A stretch of DNA of 64,000 bases, taken from Nereocystis luetkeana (taxonomy: Eukaryota > Sar > Phaeophyceae > Laminariales > Laminariaceae). The notes under the pieces are model-generated. The model did no database searches, was not told the DNA's origin, and saw only the letters and a list, made by a program, of their open reading frames with translations. Where the stretch lies: positions 2,124,501-2,188,500 of the forward strand of contig JARUPZ010000026.1 of NCBI GenBank assembly GCA_031213475.1, in the 5' to 3' direction. Numbering within the stretch: the first letter of the stretch is position 1; every line of letters begins with the position of its first letter. The position numbers and the translations under genes are program-made. Shown piece after piece: positions 42,701 to 55,596 of the stretch.

Positions 42701-45700
42701 TCCGTTTGCCCTCCCTCGGCTGAACTTCTTCTGGGTTAGCGTGTAAACTCTGTACTCGTACGTCGTACGAAAAAGTACGTATTTATGAATACATGCATTC
42801 GTTGTACGTGCGTATGCTGCTTTCACTTTTTCTTTTTTGGGGTGTGCGACGCGCTTCAGTTAATAAAAAGCTGTTGTGATGTGCATCACTCTCTTGTTTT
42901 ATGTGGTCACAGCAGTCTACCAGGTATAATACAACACCATGGTCTTTGTCTGCACCACGCCGAGAAGAGGTGGTCTCAGGTTTAGTATGGCAAGAAAATT
43001 TCGTGCCGAGCAGGCGGTTCCGCGAGGGCGGTCCAGAAGATTTAAAGCTGTCAAAGGGGGGGGGGCGCCAGAGTAAATACTCTTGGCACCCCCGCCGTGG
43101 CGAAACGAACGAATCCTATCAATAGTGACTCTCTGCACGTCCAAGTGGAGCCCATGGTATCTACATGCTAAAAAACAAAAAAACAATTTAGATTTTGAAG
43201 GCCATGTGGCACGCTTAATGTTTTAGGGGCATTTGTTTTTTTACCGGACTCTCATGAACAAAAAACCGCTCGTGGCGCGCGTTTTTTACTCTTTTATAGT
43301 ATGTGCCCGACGTCAAACGGATCAGGTATAACTGATTTTGGCATTTGCCTTTTAATCAATACAACAACATAGAACTGCGGAAATACCAGGTAAACGGCAA
43401 CACCTAGGGTGCAGCAGGGCAACGATTGCCCTGATCTACAGTAGGTAGGTAACGCTCGCCCAAAACGAGGAAACCCGCCCTTCGAAGAAAACTCGGAGCA
43501 CATTTGTTACCCCTGACATGATGCGCGTCAAACCTCCGCTGCGGCCACAACTATCACCACGTCGTGACACCACAGACGCGAAACAGAGATTAAATCAAGT
43601 GGGGGCTGTTATCGCCTATGCTACACCTGGTACATTCTTCCGATTGGGTCATCACTGCTCCGTCGCTCGCAAGACCCGTGGCGGGGTAGGGGGGGCACGT
43701 ACCCCTTACAACATTTTCTGACGCTATAAGAGGTATACCGGTAGTCGATATCTCACCGAAAACGTGACTCCTTAACATCACATATACGAAGTGGATTTCC
43801 ATCCCGAAGAGGCTTTCCAATTGGCTAGACGAAAGGTACTCAAAACTAAGTCGAGTGGTGGGCCCGCGCTTACGATAGGGGACACAGAGCGCCAAAACGT
43901 TTAGGACGCTCTAGATTTGAGGACCTCCAACAGTTGCATAGGAAAACCTGATGTAGGCCCTGTACTCATTCGATTCATCCCACGGTAGGACCTGCACCCT
44001 TTGGGGCAACATTCGTGGGGCAGCTGAGCGCCTATTCCAATAACTAGATGTACCTCCTACTGTTGCGTAGGACGGGCGCATGGGAATGTTGGTCTGGTTT
44101 GCGCGAAACAAACTTCTACCAAGTAAAGTCGTGTTTTCGGGTGAACCATTTTTCCCCTCGTGTGAGGGAGGGAGCCCAGGACGTAAGGTGCCACCCCTCT
44201 CCCGCGGCTTAGTTCTTATGCTACGGTTCAGGAACGTTAGAGCAGGTACGGCGACAGGGGTTTCCCTATCGACAGGGTCTGCGTTTTTTACGACCCCCTC
44301 CCCAATTTGTGGATCACTTGGTTTTCACTTCGAGCCTTGATGCAAAGCAATCACGTTGACGATCTACATCCCCCCGGAGATATTTGTCTGAAGCACGTTC
44401 CACCCATCAGGTACACGTACGAGCGCACTCTCGACTCGGGCGGATCCTCGTCAGACGTGAGTTTTGTTTTTCAATATCGTAGGCACGTTAGGACCCTCTG
44501 TTTTATCCGATGCAGACTGTAGACGACGACTCTTCGATTACATTACAGATAGCCCCAAGCTTGGGTTACTATGCGTCACCCGTACCCTAGACCTCACGGC
44601 CGGTAGATTTGAGATTCGCCACATACCCACGGATTTCGTAGGCGACCATCTAACGAAAAACATTGAAGTGTATCATTTATACTGCTGTCAGTTAACATCG
44701 GATTCAACGATATTAGTTGAGTAGCCTGTGTGTCAACGGCTTACGCCCGTCGAGTCTTACATATATATATGAATCTACATTTTTAAGCATGCAGCATGCG
44801 GCAGCATAAATAGCTAAAAGAGGTGACAATCCAAGTCATAAATAACACCCGAGTCCCCCAGATAAAAAAATCAATTCACAAGTATTTCGTACTGGCAATA
44901 AATAGAGATAGTGATTTACGAGTTCGGGCAGACAAAGTATTCTGGTCTGTATCGTGGAACCCCTACTCTGCACAGCAGTACTACTGTAGCTCAGTCCCCC
45001 AGTTGAGGGGGGCAAGACAGTCGAGCGGACGTTACACCCAGAGTCCCTGGTATGCCTCACCGGTCAAATTTGGCCGCGAAGACGAGGTTGCTGTATATGA
45101 GGCACGCCGTCGTCACCAAGATAACGGAGTTGACCACGGCGTGAACTGCGGACCGCTGCGACCGGCAGGCGGTAAGCCAGGTGTCGAACTCTTTCGCTCT
45201 TGTCGCCCTCGTCACCGCCAGGTGCACCCTGCGAGAGGGACGCAGAAAACAGAGCACGTACAACGCCTTGCTAACGCTGCTTCAAGCACCTACGTACTAC
45301 GATCGGCTTCTAGTTGTTGGCCGAAACAGTCCGGACCGATGAGGTTTCTAAACTGAGGATTCACCCAATGTCACAGAGGATACCCGTTTGTTTCTACAAT
45401 ATGATGATTGAAACGAGGCCTTCCACCTAAAGAAAGGCCGATGACAGGGACGTTGTAGTGAAGAACCTTAGTTTCCGGAAAAATTCCATATACTCGTACG
45501 TGAATTATGCCCATAATTATGCCCATAATTGTGAAACATTTTCAAATACGAATATCATATTGAACAGAGAGAAAACATCACAAACGTTAGTTTTCAACCA
45601 TTTTTTTTTTTTTTTTTTAACAGAGGTGGGAACAATAATTGTGTCGAAGCGTCCAGTGTGTTGTTTTTTGACAATTTGTTTGTTGGGGATATACTATACA

Positions 45701-48700
45701 CTACATCTCCTAGAGTACAAGGCTCATTAATGCTACGTCATTTTGTCGATCTGAGCGCGTACACGCTTGCTCATGTATGGTAACAAATTGTCGTTACTGC
45801 CGACAGCAAGGAGTGCTCTTAACAGTATTGGAAGTTTCACCTAAACGCCCCTTGTACGATCCTCGCGGCGGCATGCATGTCCGGCGTCGGGTACGACCAC
45901 GAGGCGATGAGATCGTCTTCAAACACGTCTGCCAGCACCTGCTCGTTTTTCCTCTGCAATCGTATCATGTAGGAGCATACCAACGTCGCCAGCCCACCAA
46001 CGACGGCACCTTACCGGACCAACACCGGCACGCGCACAATATTTACAGAATTGGTAACAGCATGGCGAGTTGCTTCAGATACCAGGGAGTTTATGATGTT
46101 TGTGTTCTGAGGGCGAATATAATCACGATGATGAGAATGTTCTCACGATTATTTCATTTACCTGAAATCTCGTCCGTGGGAACAAGACAGAGTGAACAAA
46201 AACAAAGTTGATGGAAAAAAACAAAGACTTACAAAATTTTAGGTGCAGTACAAGATAGCGAGGGAGCGGTACGGCCAGGCGGTCGAACACCATACCGCAG
46301 GTGGATACTTGCAACTGAAGTACTCCCAACGTATATACCATGGTATTTGCAAGCGAAGGTTTTGAAGCACACATCACGTCGGCAATCCGCCGATGGCGTC
46401 CCCTTTGTCGATGGTGAGGGCACACATTACGCGTTCACACCGAGTTTGCTTGGAAGGTGCAAGGTACATACCTAGTACGCAATGCATTAAAGGGTATGCA
46501 GCTGAGAGGCGTAATAGAAGAATACACTGTAAAGAACTGAAATATGCCGGCATGGGCTAATCAAATTGTCTTCTGTCTCCAGTTTTCACTGCTTGGGGGC
46601 CTTGAAACGCCGCGTACTATGAATAAGGTAATGTTTCCGAGGCTCTTGACTTGATCGTAGTATAGGAGCTCTATATCTCACTCAAAAACGAGTTCTATGA
46701 AAAGCTACCAGTGCAAGCCGAGGGGAAATATAAAAACCCAACGTAGGTATGTCACAAACCACATTGTAAGAACACTGGAGTAGTGGTGTTCCAAGCGACA
46801 AGCAACCCGGCCATGCAGATATATTTGTTTTGTCGAACATACATGTGTAACCATTTTCGTACTACGAGCTCAACATCCATACTGAAGTAAAGCAGTTGGT
46901 TTGCCACACCTACCTGCAGCAAGGACGTTATTCTTCCCGAATAGCAAGCCGCCGCAAACCACAAGACCTGGCGCGCAAATCGCTTGGAAAGCCATCACCT
47001 AAGTCGGCAACGAACGAACGAAATATGAGGGAGAGGTTAATCTACTGCTGTACCGACGCACGCCATCGCAGGGGTAGCAACCTATGGTATTTTTGTGTTT
47101 TGCTGAAGCTCTCCTTGAGTGACCGAGCTCTAGGATACCCCACTCATGATGAGCAGAGTTCCAGGATAAATTTGAACCCAACTTGATTGACGCATCCAAA
47201 CGAGCTTGCAAATAACTACACGCAATGCAAGGGGTAGCAATCTGCCTTATATTCTTCTGAGGATCCTCACGAGAAGAGTAAATTCGTGATACGCCACCTA
47301 ACAATCGAGGTGTGAGATAAATTTCATACCTAATGGGGAACAATGCAGCGGCGCACAGGGAGGGGTGGCTTATTATTTTCTGAGATTATTCCTCACGTAA
47401 GGAGCTAAATATCTAACTCGACAATAAGTCTTCGATAATATGTTTCAGCTTAGCGGGGCCAACCTTTCTATGCGCTTGCCCTCAACCAAGTTCCAGGTGT
47501 ACCAGCAAAAAAAAATGAAAACGCCAGTCAGGAACCTTCGAGTCAATCAATGCAACCCCTACTACAGTGAGATGAATCTGGGCTTGCACGCAATCATATA
47601 CAATACACCGGATGGATGCGAATATACTGGGCAACTGCTTTAGATGGAGAGCCCTGTTCGTGGGAAGTTTCAGGCTACATTGAACGATAATTTACTCTAG
47701 TATATTATACTATACTCTAATCTACTATAATACACTCTTTCTCCTGAACTATACTATACTATTAATAGTAGAACACTATACTTTTTATTTTTAATCATCA
47801 CTTTTACTTTTCCAGCCTAACTCGTACCGGTAGGAGGTTTTACTCCAGGCGATCATCTGGACAAGCCGTGGTCACAGGTGACGTCCCTTCCCCCCCCCTG
47901 TACGTGCCTTTACTTTTTGTCGCGCATAGGGTTCAACATTGCTCGTCGACTTTCATTGAATGTAGCTAACTCACGCTCTCGCGCTTTCCGCCAACCATTT
48001 GTTTTTACGCAAGAAAAGGACCCTACGAGCATGCACTCGGTGAGACTTGAACCCACGAAATTAATCTTGACAGGACAGATAAATCGGAAAAATGGGAACG
48101 AAGCCTAAAATGAGAACCAAGCCGTATCTATCTCCAGAACCATGTGGTGTACCAGAGAACGAAAATGATCCTGCGAAACCCCTTGGCCAGCCCTGTGAGA
48201 GGAGCTCGTCAGAACGGCCATGCTCCATCTCGTGCCTTCGGGTGGGCGCAAAAGGCGATATACCCTGGTTCTATTGTGATTTCTCTAGATGCTGGCTACT
48301 GCGGCGATGCCGAGGACTTCCAGCCTGAGCGACAGCTCATTCGAAGGCTGCTGTACAGCCCCACAGGACGGTCAACTTTTTTTCTTGGAGTTGTACACAT
48401 TTGGTTTGCTTTCTAAAAAAAAACGTCCGTTCTCATTTTAGGCTTCGTTCCCATTTTTCCGATTTATCTGTTCGCCAGGTACGCGGACCACCTACGAAGC
48501 CACCGGGGACGCCGGCTTCACTCTAACTATAATAGACTACAGTAACTCTATTCAAGTACCACCTATGCCAAAGCACGGCATGGCTGTACTGCCAACGAAA
48601 ACCCCTCGGTTTCAGACAGCGGAAGCTGCGTAGATTTCGCGACGCTCGTTTTTTTTCTCGACGACACGGAGAGGGTGAGAGAAGATGAACATTTTCTTCT

Positions 48701-51700
48701 GAACGCTCTCGACCCAAATGTTTCCTACAAGTAAAAACCACCCCCCTGAGCGTAGTCGGCATCATCCCAACTTATTTCCTGCAGTGAAAGAAACGAACAC
48801 CGGAAACGATCCAGCAACGCTGCTCACAAACGATGGCGCCCCTTACAGCAGCCCTGTGAATTGTGTGACGAATCAAAGAAAAATAAACTGCCTCAGAGTA
48901 TTTAAGGGTTCTTCACGGCTCAAAAACCGACCAACGGCTCGAGTCAGGCAAGTTACCGAAATTACCACATGTCCGAATTGATCGGGTCGGGTCGGTTCGC
49001 CCTGAACCAAGCTCGCCCGGCTAGCCTCGTGAGGTTTAAGTTGATCCGTCGACAGCCCGGGGATATTTTACTAAAGAAGATATTTTGAACCACAAACGTG
49101 CCAGTTAGATACACATACGCAAGACAGCGCGCGCTAAAGCACAAGGGTCCAATATCTACCCTGACTCGACCTCTAGGTCGGGGATTGACAGACCAGCTCG
49201 ATTCGGATCCGCAACCACAGGCTGATATTTTTTGCCTAGCCAAACCGATTCCACCATTCATTGTTGGCATTGCTTTTGTGTGCTGGCCATTTTCACGTTT
49301 ATGCCATTTATTCCTGTATGCATGTACGTATGAATACTACCAGGCATGTATGTGTAGTGTGTTTGTGTTCAGGTAGTAATGCACAACTAATGTAACATTA
49401 GACAGTTTGGACTCCTTCCCTGCTCTCTTCGCGCGATAAAAAAAATGTCCGAAATCCCCCCTCGACCCGCTGCACATTGCCAGCGTAGAAGAACGACGTA
49501 AAGACATTGAACAATGTAACACAGTCCTACCGTACCTAGTGGAAACATCTGCGGTGTTTGCTACCTTGTTTAGTGTCTCCACTATGACTATGTTACGCTC
49601 ACATGGCGCAAGGTTTCGCTCCTGGAGCCCTTTTCCAGCTGGGCGATCATATCCAAACTTCCCCGAGTAAGACTCTTCCTTGCCCATATCACCCCCACCA
49701 CCACCACCACCACCACCACCACCACCACAACTAGACCACAAGTTGGCGACGTACTCGCCTGAGTGAGGATGAAGATGTTGTGGGCCGCCATCCCCGCGGC
49801 GGATATCACGCACAAGATAGCGCACAAGCAGCTGAGCGATGCCGTTATGTTATATAAGAGAGCGTCCTCGTTCCCCCCGACCGTCGCCTCCGCCTCGCGC
49901 ATTCCTCTCACAACCTATGACACACAGGCGTGTCGTTAGTGTTGCCTACCACGGGACTTCATACGAGCAGAGCAGGGTGTCTCCGGTGGTAAGGTGCAAC
50001 CTGAGAGAGCGTAACCGTCACTAGGAAATTGCGCAGCGCGTCGGGATGTCTGTAACCATTGTGCCAACGTTATGTACGCTGATATCCTCGTTCTCTGCCT
50101 ACTTCGACTAATCGATGAAACACGTCGCCGGTCCTCGGATGTTCCATGTTGATGGAGGTTACATACAACCAAGGCAGAACACGAAATATCGGCTTGCCGG
50201 TAAACAGATTGGGTCCCCCTTTTTACAGTAGTAAATATAGGCGGGTCGGGAAGTCCGGTAGGGACTGTGTGGGTCCTGTGGGAAACTTACGCCGTCCGAC
50301 CACGACTGTCCAAAGAGGCCTTATTCAGTCTCTCTCTGAACAAAACAAATTTGGGAGTGGATGTCGTGCCTCGCCAGTGGATGCACGCGGTTGGCGTCGG
50401 GCAGAAGGGTACAACCATGCGCAACTCCTTTAAACTGCGGTATGTATCGGTCCTATTTTTGCCATCACTCTACTACTCCCGCCTCTGCTACTCCCGCTAA
50501 TACCATGCGTTATACCTACCTACGACCACGGCGACTGAATCTCAAAGTGGGTATGGGTGGGTGTTATTAATTAATTGAATGCTTGGGGTAGGGTGAATTC
50601 GTGTGTAGTCTGGTTTGACCAGACCATGCAGACTTGCGAGCGCGAGGTCCTACCGAAATCTGCCCGATCGTTCTCGTGATGACTCTTGTCGTCTTTTTTT
50701 TACGCAAATAAATTAAAAAGCAGAAAGGCAAGCAGACTCAGTGATAGGGTCTAAAATATCTACGAAATAAACAAAAACAGAAGATCGGACACAAGCGTCG
50801 TTTTCCTTTGCGTCCGTTGCATCTCTTTTCGAGACCGACCGCACAAGGACCTGTGTTTTGTGGACTTAAACTGCTACCAATTTTCAGTCCGAACAACAGG
50901 GCTCGGTACTGATCCAATATCTGCTGGCAATACACTGACCGTGGCACTACATCTGATATCCTGATTGCATCTGGATTTAGGGCCGCTGACTGAGGCAGCA
51001 ATCGTTTCACTGGCTGGAGCTAACAGCACCCACGCCTAACGAACGGGGATTGATCAAATAGAGCACCCGTTCGGACTCTGACTTTGAGAAACAAGCGGTA
51101 TAATTATATTCATGGCAAGAGCGGTGGAGTAGAAACTACTATTACGGGGGGCCATAGTTAATAGGACCGAATATTGTTAGCAAAAATTATTAAATATATA
51201 GTAATTTATGTTACCCATAGGTCCTATTAACTATGGTCCCCCGTAATAAATGGTGGGCTCGCGGTCAAATTGAGGCTAGTAGGATAAGCGCGAGCCTACA
51301 TTCACCCGTAACCTGCAGTGGAGGGCTATGCAGGAGAAGGGCGAGTGGCGTTGGACTCCAGAGCGCCCGAGGTCCAAACGTCCGACTTCAAACTCAAACC
51401 GCAAAGAGAACGACAGCAACATAGAGGTCAGAACGTTCAAAGTCCAAATGTTCGACTTCAAACTCAATACGGGAGGATTGCGATCAAGCGGGACAGACGC
51501 TCTCGCCATACTTGGGTCAAAATCCATCGTCGACAAAGGCCATAGGTACACACTCAGGACAACACGTCGACCACCTGAGTAGTACCCTGTTTGACGACAG
51601 CCCTTCGGGCATGCTCACCGTGCACGTAAGGTGGGACGTTGTGATTCAACGTTACCTCCACGGCGCGTCCTCGAGAGGTTCGATATGTTCTCTAAGACGC

Positions 51701-53814
51701 CGGGTCTATGTCACGGGGGGGGCATGATCACCCGCGAATTCACGTGCGTCGTTTGATGCTCTTGACGGGCCTGCGCCGATACTCCACGTATTGTGCCATG
51801 GAAAAGATAACAACGCCGCCCCGAAACACACGGTGGGAAACGTTACCCCGGCCCGAATACTTTCGTCGGGGGAGGCGACACGATACCACACTCTATTTGG
51901 GGAGTGACGTCGAAGATACAACATCATATCTCACCATGGAAAAGAGGATCGTCAGCCAGAGAGGCAGGAATATGTATGTCGGCACCAACACTTTCTGCAA
52001 GGAGACGATGTCGGCGTACACGGCGGTTCTCCCGACCGTTACCTCTCCGCGATCTTTCGTCGCAGTAAACCTGGTGAACAGCTTCGGCTTTCTGCGTATT
52101 GGTGGGCGACAGGGCATCGGAGGCGTAAAGGGTACATGGCTCGGGGAATGCATAATGAGGGACCGCTCAAGAAGGCAACGTCGAGCGGTTTGGGTCACAG
52201 ATGGAAGGGATGACATTACCATGACAAGTTAGTTTGTTTGGGATGGCGAGATGTCCCGCGGCACGCACAGCGTCTGGGCTGGTTTGAGCGCGGGTGTTTC
52301 TCGCCGACGTGGACGCCTGAACGCAGGATACACTCACTTCCTTCGTACTCGATGAGTATATATATATATTGACAGTTTTCATTGTTCGTTAGATATCTAT
52401 TATTGCAAAACAAAGATATTTGTGAGTCGGGAGTGGCTTGAGCAGCGTTGAGTGCTCACACAGGTGCAATCGTGTTCCAGCGCTCAACTGTTCTGCCAGA
52501 ACGGAAAGATTGCCAATACCGAACGACGTGCTTTCGGAACGATCCGGCCGAGAACCTGCCAAAAATGTAACGTGTCACCATAGCGCCCTCACCGATAATA
52601 AGATAAAACGAGAGTTGAAAACGATCGCACGCCTGCGCGAACTGAATGGTAATCGCGGCGGGTGTCGTATTTTTTTTCACTTTCGGCAGGTGGATGAGGT
52701 GTGTAGAGCTTCTCGAAAGCCAGGAACCTCTGACACACTATAAACGTTCCACCCTTACGGCACGTAGTGCACGCGTCGAATCGAGGCACCATGATCAGTC
52801 ACACTGTTTCGTGTGCCAGACAATGCCCGTAAATCTGTCCGGAAACGTAATGGTGTATTTGGCATTCAAGTCAGTGCCTACAAACTTCATCTGTTTTTAC
52901 GAACAGTACGATACCATACGTTTGGTAATAAAAAATCGAATGTAGCACAGGCATTTGATCAATCGCAGCTTGTACTAGGTACTGCTTCTGACATATACTT
53001 GACAGCATTGTTGTATCATGCCACGCGCGTGCCGTGCAGCGGCGCCTTGCGACTTCGGTCCACACTCTGAGCGGTGCTTCGAAGCTTCGCACGCGATAGT
53101 AATCAAGTGTATAGCTGTGGTAAACCAGGCGCTAGGTACGGGGTTCGCTCTCGGCAAGCAGGATGGCCATCTTCTACTACACTCCTGTACCTGGCAGCCG
53201 ATAGCCTTGCCCTCTGTCTGTCACACCAGTTGCACATCATCTCTATCCCATCTAGAAACGGGCGCAAACTGCAACCAACAGCGGGACCGGCATTATTTGG
53301 CCCACCCTCTACGAGCTTATGGTACCAGGTATTGTATGGAGCGCTCTTTACCACTTGACCGAACTCCAACACAACGGATTTTACAATGGTTATTTTTTTC
53401 TTGACCTTCAACACCAACCCTTACTGCCAACCCGCACGCTAGCCCCGAAAGGCTTCAGAAATGTCGTGGAACGGGGAGAACGAGCCTGAAGCAGTTCAGT
53501 GGTACGGACTACGAATTATGTTTGTAACAGGCCAGGATAAGTACTTCGTCCCAACGGCGGCGGACGAACCATAGTGGGTGACCAATACGAGCCGTTGCAA
53601 CCTAGATGATCAGGGGTAGCAAACAATGGTGTAGGGTATATATATATATATATTACATGAACCCCGTACATTATGTACCAAAATGCCATTTTTCGTATCA
53701 GGCTTCTACAAAGTCTTCCCTAATCAAACATTGGGTAAGTGGTGTTTTCATCTTCCAGCTAGTAGCGGGGTACCTGGGTTGCGGCGATGGCGTCTCCGAC
53801 ACGAAGCTGTCCAT
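39339..53814 (-). CDS. Spliced gene: 340-residue multipass membrane protein, family unknown
   Basis: Seven exons on the minus strand: 53774-53814, 51935-52091, 49755-49914, 45841-46009, 45061-45228, 39853-40043, 39339-39475. They total 1023 bp, or 341 codons with the TAG stop. Every junction joins in phase (2/1, 0/0, 1/2, 2/1, 2/1, 1/2). Donors read GTACCC, GTGAGA, GTACGT, GTGAAA, GTGAGG and GTGAAA; acceptors end AG. The start ATG lies in GAGATGG. About six hydrophobic segments are visible near residues 48-68, 89-110, 113-135, 206-228, 257-286 and 297-324. A hydrophilic part follows the third (QRKNEQVLADVFEDDLIASW). I do not recognise the family. Introns (about 0.4 to 5 kb) hold MITEs, microsatellites and a possible copia relic. 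Exon 1 is the least certain. Confidence 0.7.
39655..39725. repeat. (AT)n microsatellite
   Basis: About 22 uninterrupted AT units, then imperfect AT-rich sequence. It lies within the last intron's flank, outside the exons of the minus-strand gene, just downstream of the exon at 39853. Confidence 0.95.
40795..41592. repeat. Pair of ~110 bp direct repeats
   Basis: 40795-40900 and 41483-41592 are alike in order and orientation: AGCAGGTGCCACCACTACTA, CTGCTG, TTCCAG-AGAGC, CGTCCCCTC and G-CTG-CAA. On the minus strand both give related peptides (EDALLEMPYSSSSSGGTC and GEALLEVSGSSIHSSGGTC), which may descend from an old exon. They lie inside intron 5 of the membrane-protein gene and are interrupted by stops in neighbouring sequence. 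Confidence 0.6.
41277..41300 (+). repeat. (CAG)n microsatellite
   Basis: Six to seven CAG units. Located in intron 5 of the membrane-protein gene between the two 110 bp direct repeats. Confidence 0.85.
41750..42260. repeat. Local tandem duplications in GC-rich intron DNA
   Basis: A ~57 bp unit with AAACAG..CGCTCGGTGGGGT occurs twice at 41774-41895. Separately, AACGGCCCCGCGTAG occurs at 42053 and 42231. On the minus strand the first pair encodes a 19-residue repeat (ALAGDPTERYALFNERTL and ALASNPTEPFALFGESTL). No start codon or splice support makes it a gene. Confidence 0.6.
44555..44680 (+). pseudogene. Possible Ty1/copia RNase H end
   Basis: The plus-strand peptide LDLTAGRFEIRHIPTDFV, directly followed by GDHLTK, resembles the end of copia polyproteins (IRHIPT..QVAD.LTK). 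About 20 residues of the usual motif before it seem deleted, and the typical Ala-Asp before LTK is Gly-Asp. No other copia domain was found nearby. Confidence 0.3.
48075..48471. mobile_element. 397 bp element with perfect 43 bp inverted ends
   Basis: 48075-48117 (starts ACAGATAAATCGG, ends TGAGAAC) is the exact reverse complement of 48429-48471. The 311 bp interior has no clear transposase. The perfect arms imply a recent insertion or a selected hairpin. No obvious target duplication flanks it. It lies in intron 3 of the membrane-protein gene. Confidence 0.8.
49691..49729. repeat. (ACC)n microsatellite beside a splice donor
   Basis: About 13 ACC units, which are GGT on the sense strand of the minus-strand gene. 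It begins about 25 nt inside intron 3, just after the donor of the exon ending at 49755. Confidence 0.95.
51142..51246 (+). mobile_element. 105 bp MITE family 1, copy 3
   Basis: Flanked by TA at 51140-51141 and 51247-51248. Ends TTACGGGGGGCCATAG and CCCCCGTAA. It lies in intron 2 of the membrane-protein gene. Confidence 0.88.
51372..51470. repeat. 26 bp direct repeat, 70 bp apart
   Basis: GTCCAAACGTCCGACTTCAA at 51372 recurs as GTCCAAATGTTCGACTTCAA at 51442, each followed by ACTCAA. Likely a local duplication. Confidence 0.65.
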
Positions 53815-54129
53815 CTCGGTTTGGTGAGGGCTAGCCACTGGGCTCCTCGCGCGGGCTGTCGACGGGGAAAAGGGAAATGGATCATGTAGCTCGACGAAAA
53901 GCTGGAAGTATGTACAGACGGGAGCTAGACTTGGCACACGGATGACGCGCTCTAGAACAGTGGCAGCAACGTTTCTGCCTCATAAGGCATACAATTCAGC
54001 TTGGTAGGGGTTCTCAAGCATAAAATTACCCAACATCGTGTGCTCATTCTAGGGTATGTTTATCGTGGGAGACCTGGGATTAGTGATCGAGGTTGACCCT
54101 ATTGGACCCTCAGAGGGGGAAATCGTCTA

Positions 54130-54378
54130 TTAAATCAAAGCGGCCTTTTCAGCAAACGGCAACCGCGTGATCGAGGGAACTTTGCACATCTCGGTTTCTC
54201 GGTTAAAAATGCCACAGTAGGCGCCCTGCGGCACAGGCCAGCCCCGTACATCTGGGCTTTTCACGATTCGTAGATGGTCGAGAGCGCCGAAATTATCGGT
54301 GATGGTTTGTAGACACATCATGGCCCAAAAGGGGTTAAGTGTGCATTCTGGCTTGAGGCCAGTTTTTTTGTTAGACAT
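54130..54378 (-). CDS. Small hypothetical ORF, 82 residues
   Basis: ATG to TAA frame between the two minus-strand spliced genes. The peptide has no membrane segment and begins MSNKKTGLKPECTLNP; a later part is RIVKSPDVRGWPVPQGAYCG. It looks more protein-like than the surrounding frames, but no family is recognised and no flanking exon fits. It could be a fragment of a transposon gene. Confidence 0.25.
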   Translation of the reverse strand: MSNKKTGLKPECTLNPFWAMMCLQTITDNFGALDHLRIVKSPDVRGWPVPQGAYCGIFNRETEMCKVPSITRLPFAEKAALI

Positions 54379-55596
54379 GGGGCGTCTACTCTCCTCGGGG
54401 TTTCGTCTTGATATTCGTGGTATTGTTTACGATTGATCAACGTTGAGTTTAATGTTGCACGTATTGTCAGGCGCGTCAAACACTATATAAAACGAAGGGA
54501 ATGGAATATTCCAAGATACGGTATCGGTCGGTCGAGTATAAAACGGCCGGTCTGTGCAGAACGCGAGGAGAAAAAGCTGTCGCGTTTCTTCGAGAGGGTG
54601 CGCAAACTGCGAAGCATGAAACAATTTGCCGCTTGCTTTACTCCGGACTGCGATGCCCTAAAACCTGGCGCCGACGCATGCGTTCATTGTTACTCAAGGG
54701 CCCACGGACAGAAGGTGCAAACGGTTTTACCGTGCCGCGTACAGAGGATCGGTGTTGTTAGGGACCATCATCCATTTCCGTAAGCTCAAAGCGATCGTGT
54801 GTGATTATGCCTTCTGGGCTTGGAGGGCGGGGCAATACAAAACGTTTTCAACACGAGGACAACAGCTCGGCACGACCAAAAAGGGCGCATCCCCTAGGAT
54901 TAATGTTGGGACCGATTTCATCCGACGAAAAGGAGGCGTTTACGACGTCGGTGGTGTTAACCGAATGACTTCGTCGACATATTTCCGCAGACACGTCGTA
55001 CGAGGAATTTCATCGTTGTCGAGTAAACCAGGTTTGACGTTTGCCCGAGGGGGTGTGATACCTTATCACTCGCGTGGTAAGGTAGTACATACAGTCTGGT
55101 GTCAATTGATCGAAGCAGTCCGAGCTGCCTGGACAGAGTGGGCGCCCCAAATGTATCGAAAACAAAAAAAACAAACTTGTGTCGTGCCCACGCATGCGGT
55201 ATGGTGATGTCTTGGCATAAGCGCTCTAATGCCTTCCGCTGTACTTCGGGGGGTTCGTTGGATGATGAGAGGTATCTCGGTCGGGTCAAATCCGGCCAGA
55301 CATCATGTCACTCCCGTAGTCGCACGCTCGCGGTTGCAAAACGATTTTCTCGTGTTTCCCGGCATCAAACTAGCCTATCATTCTAGTTGCTCAGGTGCTG
55401 TCATGTTCGAAAACAGTACTTGGCAAACTACGGTCAAATGTTGAGCGTACATGGGATTGAAAAGTTGTTGAGTATGCCCCCCCTGTTGAATAGCCTCGCC
55501 CCAGAAGCAGCAATGGGCCCAGCCCTCCCCCCTCCCGCCCCTCCCTGCCTCGAGCTAATCTACAGCAGGGGTTTGACTCATTTTCATGGATACGTA

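Noticed and set aside
44823-45356. 177-codon plus-strand frame
   Set aside because: It overlaps the minus-strand exon 45061-45228, which is bounded by GTGAGG and CGCAG and joins in phase on both sides.
48045-48065. T-arm-like GTGGGTTCAAGTCTCAC on the minus strand
   Set aside because: No A box, acceptor stem or anticodon arm at the proper distance.
51708-52232. 174-codon plus-strand frame
   Set aside because: The opposite strand holds an in-phase exon of the membrane-protein gene with proper splice sites, and the plus-strand peptide shows no family features.
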